64,000 nt of DNA from Streptacidiphilus jiangxiensis (GCF_900109465.1 NZ_FOAZ01000004.1:1-64000); one strand, 5' to 3'. Positions 49,292 through 57,514 are shown, numbered from the stretch's first letter. The notes: generated from the sequence alone by a model not told the origin. Numbers and translations: made by a program.

Positions 49292-50020
49292 GTGCGCCTG
49301 CTCCTGGTCGAGGACGACGAACACGTCGCCGCCGCCTTGATGGCCGTGCTGGGCAAGCACGGGTTCGAGGTGCGCCATGCCCGTTCGGGGAACGAGGCGC
49401 TGGACGCCCTCGTGCCCGACGGCCGTCCGCAGTTCCGGGTGGTGCTCCTCGATCTCGGGCTGCCCGACCGGGACGGGTTCGACGTGTGTGACCAGATCCG
49501 GCGCCGCTGCGGCATCCCGGTGATCATGGTCACCGCGCGGGCCGAGGTCCGCGACCGTATCCACGGGCTGAACATCGGCGCCGACGACTACATCGTCAAG
49601 CCCTACGACATGGGCGAGCTGCTGGCCCGGATCCACGCCGTGGCCCGTCGCGACGCCGCCGCCCGCCCGGTTCCGGCGCAGGCCCAGGCTGCGGGGGACG
49701 ACGCGCAGGGGCTGCTCGACCGGGCCTTCGGGCTGGTGCTGGACCAGGCGTCGCGCCGCGCCACCGTGCACGGCGAGGACGTCGCGCTGACCCGCAAGGA
49801 GTACGAGCTGCTGGCGCTGCTCGCCCAGAGCCCCGGCGTGGTCTTCCGGCGCGAGCAGATCATCAGTGAGGTGTGGCGCAGCAGCTGGGACGGGACGGCC
49901 CGGTCGCTGGAGGTCCACGTCGCCTCGCTGCGCCGCAAGATCGGCCTGCCCGGCCTGATCGAGACGGTGCGGGGCATCGGCTACAAGCTGGCCGTGCCCG
50001 ACCATCTGGTCCGCGACTGA
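49292..50020 (+). CDS. gluR: OmpR-family response regulator, GluR-like
   Basis: A 242-residue regulator: receiver domain with VEDDE acidic pocket, phosphoacceptor Asp54 in VLLDLGLPDRDG, Thr in IMVTA and Lys in DDYIVKPYD, then a Pro/Ala linker and a winged-helix domain (about 150-235, TRKEYELLALLAQSPGVVFR). GTG at 49292 has GGGAGGAG 7 nt upstream. It is followed by its kinase after 21 bp. Position next to a gluA-type gene and after rny matches S. coelicolor GluR-GluK, which activates gluABCD in response to glutamate. Assignment to GluR is by synteny. Confidence 0.8.
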   Translation: MRLLLVEDDEHVAAALMAVLGKHGFEVRHARSGNEALDALVPDGRPQFRVVLLDLGLPDRDGFDVCDQIRRRCGIPVIMVTARAEVRDRIHGLNIGADDYIVKPYDMGELLARIHAVARRDAAARPVPAQAQAAGDDAQGLLDRAFGLVLDQASRRATVHGEDVALTRKEYELLALLAQSPGVVFRREQIISEVWRSSWDGTARSLEVHVASLRRKIGLPGLIETVRGIGYKLAVPDHLVRD

Positions 50021-50041
50021 CACGACCGCCGGAACCCTCCC

Positions 50042-51445
50042 ATGCGTACCCGCCTGCTCGGCATCCTGCTCGTGCTGCTCGCCTGTGTGCTGCTCGCGCT
50101 CGGCGTTCCGCTGGCCGCCAGCGAGGCCCAGACGGAGCAGCAGCGCGTCGTGGTCGACCGGATCGACGACACGGCGCGCTTCGCCGCGCTCGCACAGAAC
50201 CCCTTCGGCCAGCCGGACTCGGCCGACGCCGGCGAGCAACAGCGCACCCTCGACGCCGAGCTCCGTCGCTACCACGACGTCTACGGCATCTCGGCCGGGA
50301 TCTTCGACCTCTCCGGCAAGGAACTGCACGCCTACCCGTCGAGCTGGCAGAACGCGCTGAGCGGTGACTCCGCCGAGCCCTTCCGCGAGGCGCTGGACGG
50401 GCGCCGCAGCCACGACCCCGCCCAGGTCTGGCCGTGGGACGGCCCCTCGGCCCGGCTCGTGATCGCCTCCCCGGTCGTCTGGGACGGGGACGTGGTCGCG
50501 GTGGTGGTCACCGAGTCGCCGACGGACGGGCTGCGCGCCCGGGTGCTGAGCGCCTGGCTGTGGCTGATCGGCGGGGAGTCCCTTGCCGTGCTCTTCGCGG
50601 TCGGCGGCGCCGTCGTGCTGACCCGGTGGGTGCTGCGGCCGGTGCACGACCTGGACAAGGTCACCCACGACATCGCCACCGGACGCCTCGCCTCCCGGGT
50701 CGCCCCGGCCGGCGGACCGCCGGAGCTGCGCCGTCTGGCGCACGCCTTCAACGAGATGGCGGACCACGTCGAGCTGGTGCTCGACCAGCAGCGGGCGTTC
50801 GTCGCGGACGCCTCGCACCAGCTGCGCAATCCCCTGTCCGCGCTGATGCTGCGGGTCGAGGTGCTGGGCATGGAGCTGCCCGACGGCCACGACGAGGAGA
50901 TGGCGGGCGTGCGCGAGGAGGGCCGCCGCCTCGCGCAGGTCCTCGACGACCTGCTGGGCCTCGCCCGCGCGGAGAACGCCCGCCCGGCGGCGCTGCCGAC
51001 CGACGTGGGCCGGATCGTCGCCGACCGGGTCGAGGGCTGGAGCGCGTACGCGCGGGAGCGCGGTGTCTCCCTCGACCTCCGCGTGCCGCAGGGCGACCCG
51101 CTGACGGCGCTGGCCGATCCGGTGGGGCTGGGCAGCGCGCTGGACGCGGTGCTGGACAACGCGCTCAAGTTCACGCCCGAGGGCGGCGCGGTGCGGGTGG
51201 AGACGCAGGCGGAGGCCGCTGCGGTGGTGATCCGCGTGACGGACGGCGGTCCGGGCCTGGACGAGGACGAACTCGCCCGCATCGGCGACCGTTTCTGGCG
51301 CAGCCCGCGCCACCAGAACACCGACGGCTCGGGCCTCGGCCTGTCCATCGCCCGCGCCCTGCTCACCGCGAACGGCGGCGCGATCGACTTCGCGGCCCAA
51401 CAGCCCAAGGGGTTGACGGTCACCGTGACGCTGCCGGTCGGATAA
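50042..51445 (+). CDS. gluK: Sensor histidine kinase, GluK-like
   Basis: A 467-residue membrane kinase: helix 1 (about 4-25), an extracellular sensor (about 27-170), helix 2 (about 173-195), HAMP (about 197-248), HisKA with His259 in ADASHQLRNPLSAL and an HATPase domain (about 360-465, DNALKFTPEGG and TDGSGLGLSIARAL). The extracellular region has no recognised fold. It is the partner of the upstream regulator. If it senses glutamate as GluK does, its usual output, the uptake operon, is missing here. Confidence 0.82.
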   Translation: MRTRLLGILLVLLACVLLALGVPLAASEAQTEQQRVVVDRIDDTARFAALAQNPFGQPDSADAGEQQRTLDAELRRYHDVYGISAGIFDLSGKELHAYPSSWQNALSGDSAEPFREALDGRRSHDPAQVWPWDGPSARLVIASPVVWDGDVVAVVVTESPTDGLRARVLSAWLWLIGGESLAVLFAVGGAVVLTRWVLRPVHDLDKVTHDIATGRLASRVAPAGGPPELRRLAHAFNEMADHVELVLDQQRAFVADASHQLRNPLSALMLRVEVLGMELPDGHDEEMAGVREEGRRLAQVLDDLLGLARAENARPAALPTDVGRIVADRVEGWSAYARERGVSLDLRVPQGDPLTALADPVGLGSALDAVLDNALKFTPEGGAVRVETQAEAAAVVIRVTDGGPGLDEDELARIGDRFWRSPRHQNTDGSGLGLSIARALLTANGGAIDFAAQQPKGLTVTVTLPVG

Positions 51446-51478
51446 CCGGAGCCTCGCGGCCCCGAGTGGTGCAACCCA

Positions 51479-51507
51479 TTGACCGAGCCAGTGGGCACTG
51501 GGACATT
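51479..51507 (+). promoter_or_regulatory. Promoter with palindrome filling the spacer, before hydrolase-MerR genes
   Basis: TTGACC (51479-51484), 17 bp, GACATT (51502-51507); the palindrome CCAGTG-GG-CACTGG (51488-51501) occupies the spacer. A MerR-type gene is the second downstream gene, so this may be its own operator; such proteins usually prefer 19-20 bp spacers. Confidence 0.5.
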
Positions 51508-51546
51508 GGCCGATGGGAGCGTCAGCCCGGCGCTGCGGGGAGGGCC

Positions 51547-52536
51547 ATGATCGACGGGGCGCGCGAGCATCGGGTCGTCACCGACGACGGCGTGGAGCTG
51601 GCCGTGGTGGAGGCGGGTGATCCGCTGCGGCCGACACTCTGGTTCCTGCACGGGTATCCCGACTGCCGGGATGTCTGGGCGCCCGTCATGGACCGGCTGC
51701 GGGACCGCTACCACGTGGTCGCCTACGACGTCCGGGGCACCGGTCGCTCCACCGCGCCGCCGTCGGCCGACGGCCGGGACGGGTACACGCTGGAGCGCCT
51801 GGAGGAGGACTTCCTCACCGTGCTGGACGCGCTCGCGCCGTACGGGCCGGTGCATCTGGTCGGGCACGACTGGGGGTCGGTGCAGGGTTGGGAGTTCGCG
51901 ACCTCGCCGCGGCTGCAGGGCGGGCTCGCGTCGTTCACCAGCATCAGCGGGCCCTGTCTCGACCACGTCGCGCTGTGGGCGCGCACGCGCCTGCGCCGGC
52001 GGACCTCGGCGGACCTGCGGGCCCTGCTCGACCAGGCGGTGCGGTCCTGGTACATCACGGCCTTCCGGCTGCCGCGGCTGCCGGAGGCGCTGTGGCGCGG
52101 ACCGCTGGCGCACGGCGGGTGGGCGGCGCTGTGGCGGGCGCTGGAGCGGACCCGGGTGCCGGGGCATCCGGCGCCGACACTGGCCCGGGACGCGGTCGCG
52201 GGTCTCTGGCTCTACCGTGCCAACACCCGCCGTCGTGCCCGCGAGCCGCGCCCGGACCGGGTGGCGCGGGTGCCGGTGCAACTGGTGGTGCCGGAGCGGG
52301 ACCCGTTCCTCGGGCCGCGCCTCTACGACGACCTCGACCGATGGACACCGGTCCTGCGTCGGCGCACCGTGGACGCGGGGCACTGGCTGCCGCTGACCCG
52401 CCCCGCACTGGTGGCCGACCTGATCGCCGAGTTCGTCGACGCCGTTCGCGTCGGTAGCATCCCGTCCGTGGGTCGCGATCATCTCGTGGACCCTTCCCCG
52501 GCCCTCGGCCGGGGGCACCCCCATCCGGCGCTCTGA
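51547..52536 (+). CDS. Alpha/beta hydrolase, possibly the truncated hydrolase half of an EphD-like fusion
   Basis: A 329-residue epoxide-hydrolase-type alpha/beta hydrolase: oxyanion HGYPD, nucleophile elbow LVGHDWGSVQGWEF with Asp109 or so, cap domain, and catalytic His in VDAGHWLPLTRP. Actinobacterial homologues with the same wording are usually about 580 residues, with a C-terminal short-chain dehydrogenase domain (as in mycobacterial EphD). Here the hydrolase ends normally near residue 300 (LIAEFVDAV) and the last 30 residues read through an intergenic-type hairpin, so the dehydrogenase half appears to be lost. The ATG at 51547 follows GGGGAGGGCC. MerR gene downstream. Confidence 0.8.
   Translation: MIDGAREHRVVTDDGVELAVVEAGDPLRPTLWFLHGYPDCRDVWAPVMDRLRDRYHVVAYDVRGTGRSTAPPSADGRDGYTLERLEEDFLTVLDALAPYGPVHLVGHDWGSVQGWEFATSPRLQGGLASFTSISGPCLDHVALWARTRLRRRTSADLRALLDQAVRSWYITAFRLPRLPEALWRGPLAHGGWAALWRALERTRVPGHPAPTLARDAVAGLWLYRANTRRRAREPRPDRVARVPVQLVVPERDPFLGPRLYDDLDRWTPVLRRRTVDAGHWLPLTRPALVADLIAEFVDAVRVGSIPSVGRDHLVDPSPALGRGHPHPAL
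52496..52514 (+). terminator. Terminator-like hairpin inside the 3' end of the hydrolase gene
   Basis: CCCCGGCC-CTC-GGCCGGGG (52496-52514) is immediately followed by GGGGGCACCCCC-like sequence. Such structures are usually intergenic; here they are translated as the last residues of the hydrolase. Confidence 0.6.
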
Positions 52537-52595
52537 CGGCGCCTGACGGAGCGTCGCGGGCAACCAGGCAGGCGGCGGGAGCGGAGGAGGACGTC

Positions 52596-53501
52596 ATGAG
52601 CGACGGCATGAACACGGTGCCGCGCCCGAGCCGGGAGTACCTGATCGACCACCTGGCCCAGGCGGCCGGGACCACCGTGCGCAACGTCCGCGCCTACCAG
52701 GACCGCGGCCTGCTGCCCCGCGCCGACCGACGCGGCCGGGCCAACGTCTACGACGACACCCACCTGGAGCGGCTGCGTCTGATCGCCGCCCTGCTGGACC
52801 GCGGACACACCCTGGCCGGCATCAAGGAGCTGCTCGACGCCTGGGAGGACGGTCGCAGCCTCGGCGGGGTGCTGGGGCTGGTGGCCGAGGTGACCGCGCC
52901 CTGGTCCGACGAGCGCCCCGAGTACCTGGACCGGGCCGACCTGACGGCCCGCTTCGGCGGCCTCCGGGACCCGCAGGCCATCGCCGCCGCCGTCGGCCTC
53001 GGCGTGCTCGAGCCCGTCCGGGACGGGGACGGCGCGGCGGTGGCGCAGCTGATTCCGCAGCCCAGAGCCGTCCCGGAGCTGGGAGCGCTCCCGGACGCGA
53101 GTGGCGGTTCAGGGGGCGACGAGGAGCCCTTGGCCGAGCGTTACCGGGTGCCGAGCCCGGCCCTGCTCGAGGCTGCCGCGCGGCTGCACGAGCTGGGTGT
53201 GCCGCTCGCGGCCAGCATCGCGCACCTGCAGGAGGTACGGCGCGACATGGAGCACCTCGCCCGCCGGTTCGTGCACTTCGCGGCCGTCGAGGTGTTCCCG
53301 CGCTACGTCGGCTCCGCGCCGCTCACCGACGCCGACGCGGCCCGCGCGGCCGAGGTGGTGCGCCACATGCGGCCGCTCGCGCAGTCCGTCGTCGACGCGG
53401 AGCTGGCCCGCGCCATGCGGCACGAGGCGACGCTGCTGCTGGAGGCCTCCGTCGCCTCCCTGCCGGGCCCCGTCCGCGACGCGGTCGCGGAGGAGCTGTG
53501 A
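52596..53501 (+). CDS. MerR-family transcriptional regulator
   Basis: A 301-residue regulator: MerR winged helix (about 14-85, YLIDHLAQAAGTTVRNVRAY and YDDTHLERLRLIAALLDRGHTL) and a long effector region. The C-terminal half (about 180-300) is helical with a conserved HLARRFVHFA stretch and no cysteine metal site, so it is not a metal sensor. GGAGGAGG precedes the ATG. It lies 59 bp after the hydrolase gene and is probably cotranscribed; in Streptomyces such regulators often sit beside EphD-like genes. Confidence 0.85.
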   Translation: MSDGMNTVPRPSREYLIDHLAQAAGTTVRNVRAYQDRGLLPRADRRGRANVYDDTHLERLRLIAALLDRGHTLAGIKELLDAWEDGRSLGGVLGLVAEVTAPWSDERPEYLDRADLTARFGGLRDPQAIAAAVGLGVLEPVRDGDGAAVAQLIPQPRAVPELGALPDASGGSGGDEEPLAERYRVPSPALLEAAARLHELGVPLAASIAHLQEVRRDMEHLARRFVHFAAVEVFPRYVGSAPLTDADAARAAEVVRHMRPLAQSVVDAELARAMRHEATLLLEASVASLPGPVRDAVAEEL

Positions 53502-53525
53502 GAGCCGCGGGACAAGCGGTGGGCG

Positions 53526-54551
53526 TCAGGGCTTGACCGAGACGTAGTAGCGGCGGGCGCCCTCCGCCAGCGGCAGCGGTTGCGTGTAGATCGCGGACCG
53601 GACGTCCACGAGCTGGGCGGCGTGCACGCGCTGGCCGATCGCGTCGCGGCTGCTCATCACGACCTCGGTCATCCGCTCCACCAGTGAGCTCGGCACGTCC
53701 GCGCGGGTGACCAGCAGGTTGGCCACCGCCAGCGTCGAGACGGACTCGTCCGGCTCACTGGCGGGGTAGGCCCAGCGCGGCACCGTGGACGCGCGGTAGA
53801 TCTGGGTGTTCCGGGCGCCCGGGTCGACCTGCTGCGCCAGCTCGTCCATCTGCGTCGAGAGCGTGCCGAGCGGCACCAGCCGCACGTGGTCCTGCTTGGT
53901 GAGGGCGATGATGCCCTCGGTCGGCAGGCCACCGGACCAGAAGAAGGCGTCGATGCGGTGCGCCTTCAGCGCGGCCGGCGCGTCCGCGATCCCGTACGGC
54001 AGCTCCTGCAGGTCCCTCCCGGCCTGCAGATGGGAGATGGCCAGCACCCGGTGGGCGATCAGCTGCACGCCGCTGCCGGGCTGGCCGGTGCCCACGCGCA
54101 GGCCCTGGAGGTCCTTGACGGACTTCACGGGGGAGTCGGAGGGGACCACGAGCTGCACGTAGTCGTCGTAGAGCTGGCCGAGCGCGCGGAGCTGGTCCTT
54201 GCCCGGTCCGGAGAAGTGGGCGACCGCGTCGGCGGTGGCGATGCCGAAGTCGTCGCGTCCGTCGGCGACCCGGGCCAGGTTGTCCGGACCGCCGACGCTC
54301 GGGTCCAGCGCCAGCCGGACGCCCGGCAGCCCGTGGTCCACCGCGGCCTGCAGCAGCGTCCCGTAGAGCGCGTACACGCCCGAGGGCGCGCCGGTGGCCA
54401 TCCGGAAGGTGCCGGTCGGGTAGTCCGGACCGCTGTCGGTGCCCAGCCAGCCGCCCAGTGCGGTCACCGCGACCAGCGCGAAGGCGAGGCCCAGCCGCAC
54501 ACGGCGCAGCCCGAGCAGGCGGCGCAGTCGGGGCGGCAGGGTCACAGGCAT
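53526..54551 (-). CDS. TAXI-family TRAP transporter solute-binding protein
   Basis: A 341-residue protein with one N-terminal signal/anchor helix (about 18-38) and a TAXI binding-protein domain (about 45-335: FRMATGAPSGVYALYGTLLQ, LRVGTGQPGSG, AFFWSGGLPTEGI). TAXI proteins bring glutamate or other acids to TRAP permeases. No DctQM-type permease is nearby, so it is an orphan, as usual for this locus in Streptomyces; it may be a sensory partner. It is next to a GluK-like kinase region in the conserved order but convergent with the MerR gene. Confidence 0.85.
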   Translation of the reverse strand: MPVTLPPRLRRLLGLRRVRLGLAFALVAVTALGGWLGTDSGPDYPTGTFRMATGAPSGVYALYGTLLQAAVDHGLPGVRLALDPSVGGPDNLARVADGRDDFGIATADAVAHFSGPGKDQLRALGQLYDDYVQLVVPSDSPVKSVKDLQGLRVGTGQPGSGVQLIAHRVLAISHLQAGRDLQELPYGIADAPAALKAHRIDAFFWSGGLPTEGIIALTKQDHVRLVPLGTLSTQMDELAQQVDPGARNTQIYRASTVPRWAYPASEPDESVSTLAVANLLVTRADVPSSLVERMTEVVMSSRDAIGQRVHAAQLVDVRSAIYTQPLPLAEGARRYYVSVKP

Positions 54552-54639
54552 GCCGGGATCCTGTCAGCCCCGAAGGCCAGGGCCAAGGGGGTGACCGAGA
54601 ATCGGACGGAGCGGCCGCGTCGTGGGGCGGGCGGACCGG

Positions 54640-55431
54640 TCAGCCGCGGGAGCGCTCCCGCGGGGCATCCGCCCGTGGGGCCTTGCCCCGGCCGCGACCG
54701 GCCCGGGCGGCTGTGGTCCCGGCCGTGGTCGGTGTCTTCCCGGACCCCGACCCGCCCGACTCGGACTGGGCCTCGACCTCGGCGGTCGCGCGCTCCGCCT
54801 CCTGGTGTGCCCGGACCAGCCGTTCGCCGCGGTCCGGTGCCATGTCCAGCCGCACCAGGATCGACGGGACCGCGATGCTGGGCAGCAGCAGCTGCTGCAT
54901 GCCGGCGATGTACTCGGGCAGGTCCTGGTAGCCCGTCAGCAGGCCGGACATCATCTGCAGGCCGGCGAAGGCGCCCACGCACAGACCCGCCGTCCTCGGC
55001 ACGTCGACCTGGGGCAGCAGCTCGCCCTGCTCCCGCGCGGCCTCCAGGACGCGCAGGATCGAGTCGTTCCAGTCGTGGAACGGCTGGGACCGCGCCGCGA
55101 TGGGCGTGCGCTCGTCCAGGGTGAGCCGGACGCTCGCCCGCACCAGCGGTTCCGTGCGCAGCCGCTGGGCCAGCACCTGGGCCGTGTCGATGAACTCCTG
55201 GAGACGGATGGGCTGCGGCAGCACCGCGGACTCGTCGCTCTGTGCCTCCAGGACGGCGTTCGCCAGTTCCTCCTTGGAGGCGAAGTGGAAGTAGAGCGCC
55301 CCCTTGGTCACCTGGGCGACGCTCAGCACCTCGGCGATGGTGGCCGCCTGGTAGCCGTCCCGTTCGAAGACCGCCGCCGCCGCCTCGATGATCTTCCGTC
55401 GTGTGGCGACGGCCCGCTCCTGCTGGGCCAA
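54640..55431 (-). CDS. Gamma-butyrolactone receptor (ArpA/ScbR family)
   Basis: A 263-residue TetR-type repressor with the conserved butyrolactone-receptor HTH: AVFERDGYQAATIAEVLSVA and VTKGALYFHFASKEELANAV (about residues 8-62), and a ligand domain with the typical Trp (FHDWNDSILRVLEAAR). The last 45 residues are an unusual Ser/Gly/Arg/Pro-rich tail not found in ArpA or ScbR (about 215-230 residues). The start is TTG at 55431 with GGAAGGA upstream. It is divergent from an AfsA-type synthase with two ARE-like sites between, so it should repress both until the lactone signal binds. Confidence 0.9.
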   Translation of the reverse strand: MAQQERAVATRRKIIEAAAAVFERDGYQAATIAEVLSVAQVTKGALYFHFASKEELANAVLEAQSDESAVLPQPIRLQEFIDTAQVLAQRLRTEPLVRASVRLTLDERTPIAARSQPFHDWNDSILRVLEAAREQGELLPQVDVPRTAGLCVGAFAGLQMMSGLLTGYQDLPEYIAGMQQLLLPSIAVPSILVRLDMAPDRGERLVRAHQEAERATAEVEAQSESGGSGSGKTPTTAGTTAARAGRGRGKAPRADAPRERSRG

Positions 55432-55455
55432 GAATCCGTCCTTCCGCGCGTAACC

Positions 55456-55479
55456 GGTATCAGACCTATCAGTTTGTTC
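55456..55479. promoter_or_regulatory. ARE-like operator 1
   Basis: GGTATCAGACC-TATCAGTTTGTTC fits the right part of the autoregulatory element consensus (ACYNNNCGGTTTKTTT) with few changes; it also contains the direct repeat TATCAG at 9-bp spacing. It lies 25 bp before the receptor start and is the likely autorepression site. Confidence 0.6.
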
Positions 55480-55517
55480 CTCGCCAGGTTACCTCTTTGT
55501 GTCGTCCCCGGGGAGCC

Positions 55518-55546
55518 TTGAAAAAAAACCACGTGCCTCGTATGTT
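55518..55546 (+). promoter_or_regulatory. afsA-type gene promoter with ARE-like operator 2
   Basis: TTGAAA (55518-55523), 17 bp, TATGTT (55541-55546). Within it, 55522-55545 read on the opposite strand matches the ARE consensus at most defined positions (A-tract, AAACC, GTATGT). Receptor binding here would cover the promoter completely. Confidence 0.65.
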
Positions 55547-55616
55547 TTCAGTCGCGCTAGCCAGTCCGGGGCATTCCATCCGAATCAGCACCATCCGACT
55601 GGAACGGGGAACCGCA

Positions 55617-56540
55617 ATGAGTCCCAGCCTCACCGCCTCCGCCTCCTCCCTCGCGGAGCTCACACACCGGATCGAGCAGGTCGAGGTCCTGCCGACCGAC
55701 TGGATCAGGCTCGGGGGCGATCGCTACCTGATCTCCGCCCGCTGGCTCCACCCCTTCTTCGTGCCCGTGCACGGCTACTCCTTCGACCCCTTACTCGTGG
55801 TCGAGAGCATGCGCCAGAGCAGCATCCTGGTCAGCCACGTCGGCTTCGGGGTGCCGACCGACCATCGGTTCGTGATGAACAGCATGTCCTTCGCCGCGGA
55901 GCAGGGCGCGCTGTCCGGCGCGGAGCGGGGCTGCACCGAGACGGGCGGCGACGCCGTGATCGAGGTGCACTGCACCGACGTGCTGCACCGCGGCCGCCAG
56001 CTGGCCGGGCTGCGCACCGAGGTCCAGGTGCGGTTCGGCGGACGGCTCGTGGCGACGGGGGCCGGGAACATCGGGTTCGTCCGCCCCTCCGTCTACGAGC
56101 GGCTGCGCGGACACTGTCCGCTCAGCACCGATGCCGCGGTGCGGACGGCGCCGCTCCCCACGCCGCTGGACCCCTGGCTGGTGGGCCGGGCGAGCGAGGA
56201 GGACGTGCTGCTCGCGCCGAGCGGCCAGCAGGACTGCTGGCAGCTGCGGTGCGACCCCACGCACCCCGTCCTCTTCCACCGCCCGAGCGACCACGTCCCC
56301 GGGATGATGTTGTTGGAGGCCGCCCGGCAGGCGGCCCACGCGGCCACCGTGTCCAGCAGACCGTTCGTGCCCCTGGGCGGCGGGCTGAAGTTCCACCGCT
56401 ACGCCGAGCTCGACCAGCCTGTCTGGATCCAGGCGTACGCCGTGGACCTCGGTCGGGACGGCTGTTCCGTCGTCGTGCGCGGGCGGCAGAACGACACCCT
56501 GGTCTTCGAGGGCGTGCTCGCGGCCGGGGCCGACGCGTGA
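55617..56540 (+). CDS. AfsA/ScbA-family gamma-butyrolactone synthase
   Basis: A 307-residue protein with two hot-dog AfsA domains (about 45-175 and 205-300): HPFFVPVHGYSFDPLLVVES and LFHRPSDHVPGMMLLEAARQ are the hallmark segments. AfsA-type enzymes condense a beta-ketoacyl group with dihydroxyacetone phosphate in butyrolactone signal synthesis. The ATG at 55617 has GGGGAA upstream. It is divergent from the receptor and overlaps an NmrA-like reductase gene by GTGA, the arrangement of jadW1-jadW2-type pairs. Hence this strain probably makes its own butyrolactone signal. Confidence 0.9.
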   Translation: MSPSLTASASSLAELTHRIEQVEVLPTDWIRLGGDRYLISARWLHPFFVPVHGYSFDPLLVVESMRQSSILVSHVGFGVPTDHRFVMNSMSFAAEQGALSGAERGCTETGGDAVIEVHCTDVLHRGRQLAGLRTEVQVRFGGRLVATGAGNIGFVRPSVYERLRGHCPLSTDAAVRTAPLPTPLDPWLVGRASEEDVLLAPSGQQDCWQLRCDPTHPVLFHRPSDHVPGMMLLEAARQAAHAATVSSRPFVPLGGGLKFHRYAELDQPVWIQAYAVDLGRDGCSVVVRGRQNDTLVFEGVLAAGADA

Positions 56541-57397
56541 TCCTGGTGACCGGTGCCACCGGCCGGGTGGGCCGCGAGGTGGTGCGTCTTCTCGCGGACC
56601 GCGGTCCGGTGCGGGCGCTCGTGCGCAGCCCCGAGCGCCTCGCGGCACTCGGTCCGTGCGGGGCCGGGGTGGAGGTGGCCGTCGGCCGCTACGAGCAACC
56701 GGAGACGATCGCCGCCGCGTTGCGCGGGATCCGCCGGGCGTTCCTGGTCACCACCGACCCCTTCCGCCCCGACGACGAGGTCTTTCTCGGCGAGGCGCGC
56801 AGGGCGGGGGTCGAGCACGTGGTCAAGCTCTCCGCACTGGCCGCCGCCGAGGAGGACGCCCAGGACCTGATCAGCCGTCGGCAACGCGCGGCGGAGCAGG
56901 CGCTGCGGACCTCGGGCCTCGGTTGGACGCTGCTGCGTCCCCGCGCCTTCATGTCCAACTCCCTGGCCTGGGCGGACGACATCCGCTCCACGGGCGTCGT
57001 GAGCGCGCTGCACGGTGACGCCCCCGCTGCCGTGATCGACCCGCGGGACGTGGCCGAGGCGGCCGTCCACGCGCTGACGCAGGCCCGGTGCGTGGACACC
57101 GCGCTCGCACTGACCGGCCCCGAGGCCCTCTCCGCCCGGGAGCGGACCGCCCGGCTCGCCGGGCTGCTCGGCCGGCCGCTCGGCTTCCGCGAGCTCACCG
57201 TCGAGGAGGCGCGGGCGGGCCTGGTCCTGCGCTACCCGCCGCAGGTGGTGGACGCCCTGCTGGAGAGCGCGGTTCGGCTCCTGGACGGCCGCAAGGCTGC
57301 CGTCGAGCCGGACTTCACCGCGACGACCGGCCTGCTGCCGCGCTGCTTCGACGTCTGGGCCGCCGACCACCTGTCGGCCTTCGCGGCGGTGGCGTGA
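56537..57397 (+). CDS. NmrA-like reductase coupled to butyrolactone synthase
   Basis: A 286-residue NAD(P)-binding protein: VILVTGATGRVGREVVRLLA at the start, VVKLSALAAAEEDAQDL and WTLLRPRAFMSNSLAW. It belongs to the same NmrA-type family as the protein at 23544 but is diverged from it. The GTG overlaps the AfsA-type stop, so the two are translated together. A role in reducing the lactone precursor, as for JadW2-type proteins, is likely but inferred from context. The gene is followed by a strong bidirectional hairpin. Confidence 0.85.
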   Translation: MILVTGATGRVGREVVRLLADRGPVRALVRSPERLAALGPCGAGVEVAVGRYEQPETIAAALRGIRRAFLVTTDPFRPDDEVFLGEARRAGVEHVVKLSALAAAEEDAQDLISRRQRAAEQALRTSGLGWTLLRPRAFMSNSLAWADDIRSTGVVSALHGDAPAAVIDPRDVAEAAVHALTQARCVDTALALTGPEALSARERTARLAGLLGRPLGFRELTVEEARAGLVLRYPPQVVDALLESAVRLLDGRKAAVEPDFTATTGLLPRCFDVWAADHLSAFAAVA

Positions 57398-57469
57398 GGC
57401 CGCTGCGCCCCCACGGCCCGCCGGTCCGCGCCCCTGTTCCGCCCCACCCCTTCCGCCGCACCCCTTCCG

Positions 57470-57514
57470 CCGCGCACCCGCTCCGACCGTGACCCGGCCG
57501 GAGCGGGTGCGCGG
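57470..57514. terminator. Bidirectional terminator between reductase and pseudo-receptor genes
   Basis: A perfect 16-bp stem (57470-57485 with 57499-57514, outer part CCGCGCACCC / GGGTGCGCGG) and a 13-nt loop in the 151-bp convergent gap. Confidence 0.88.
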
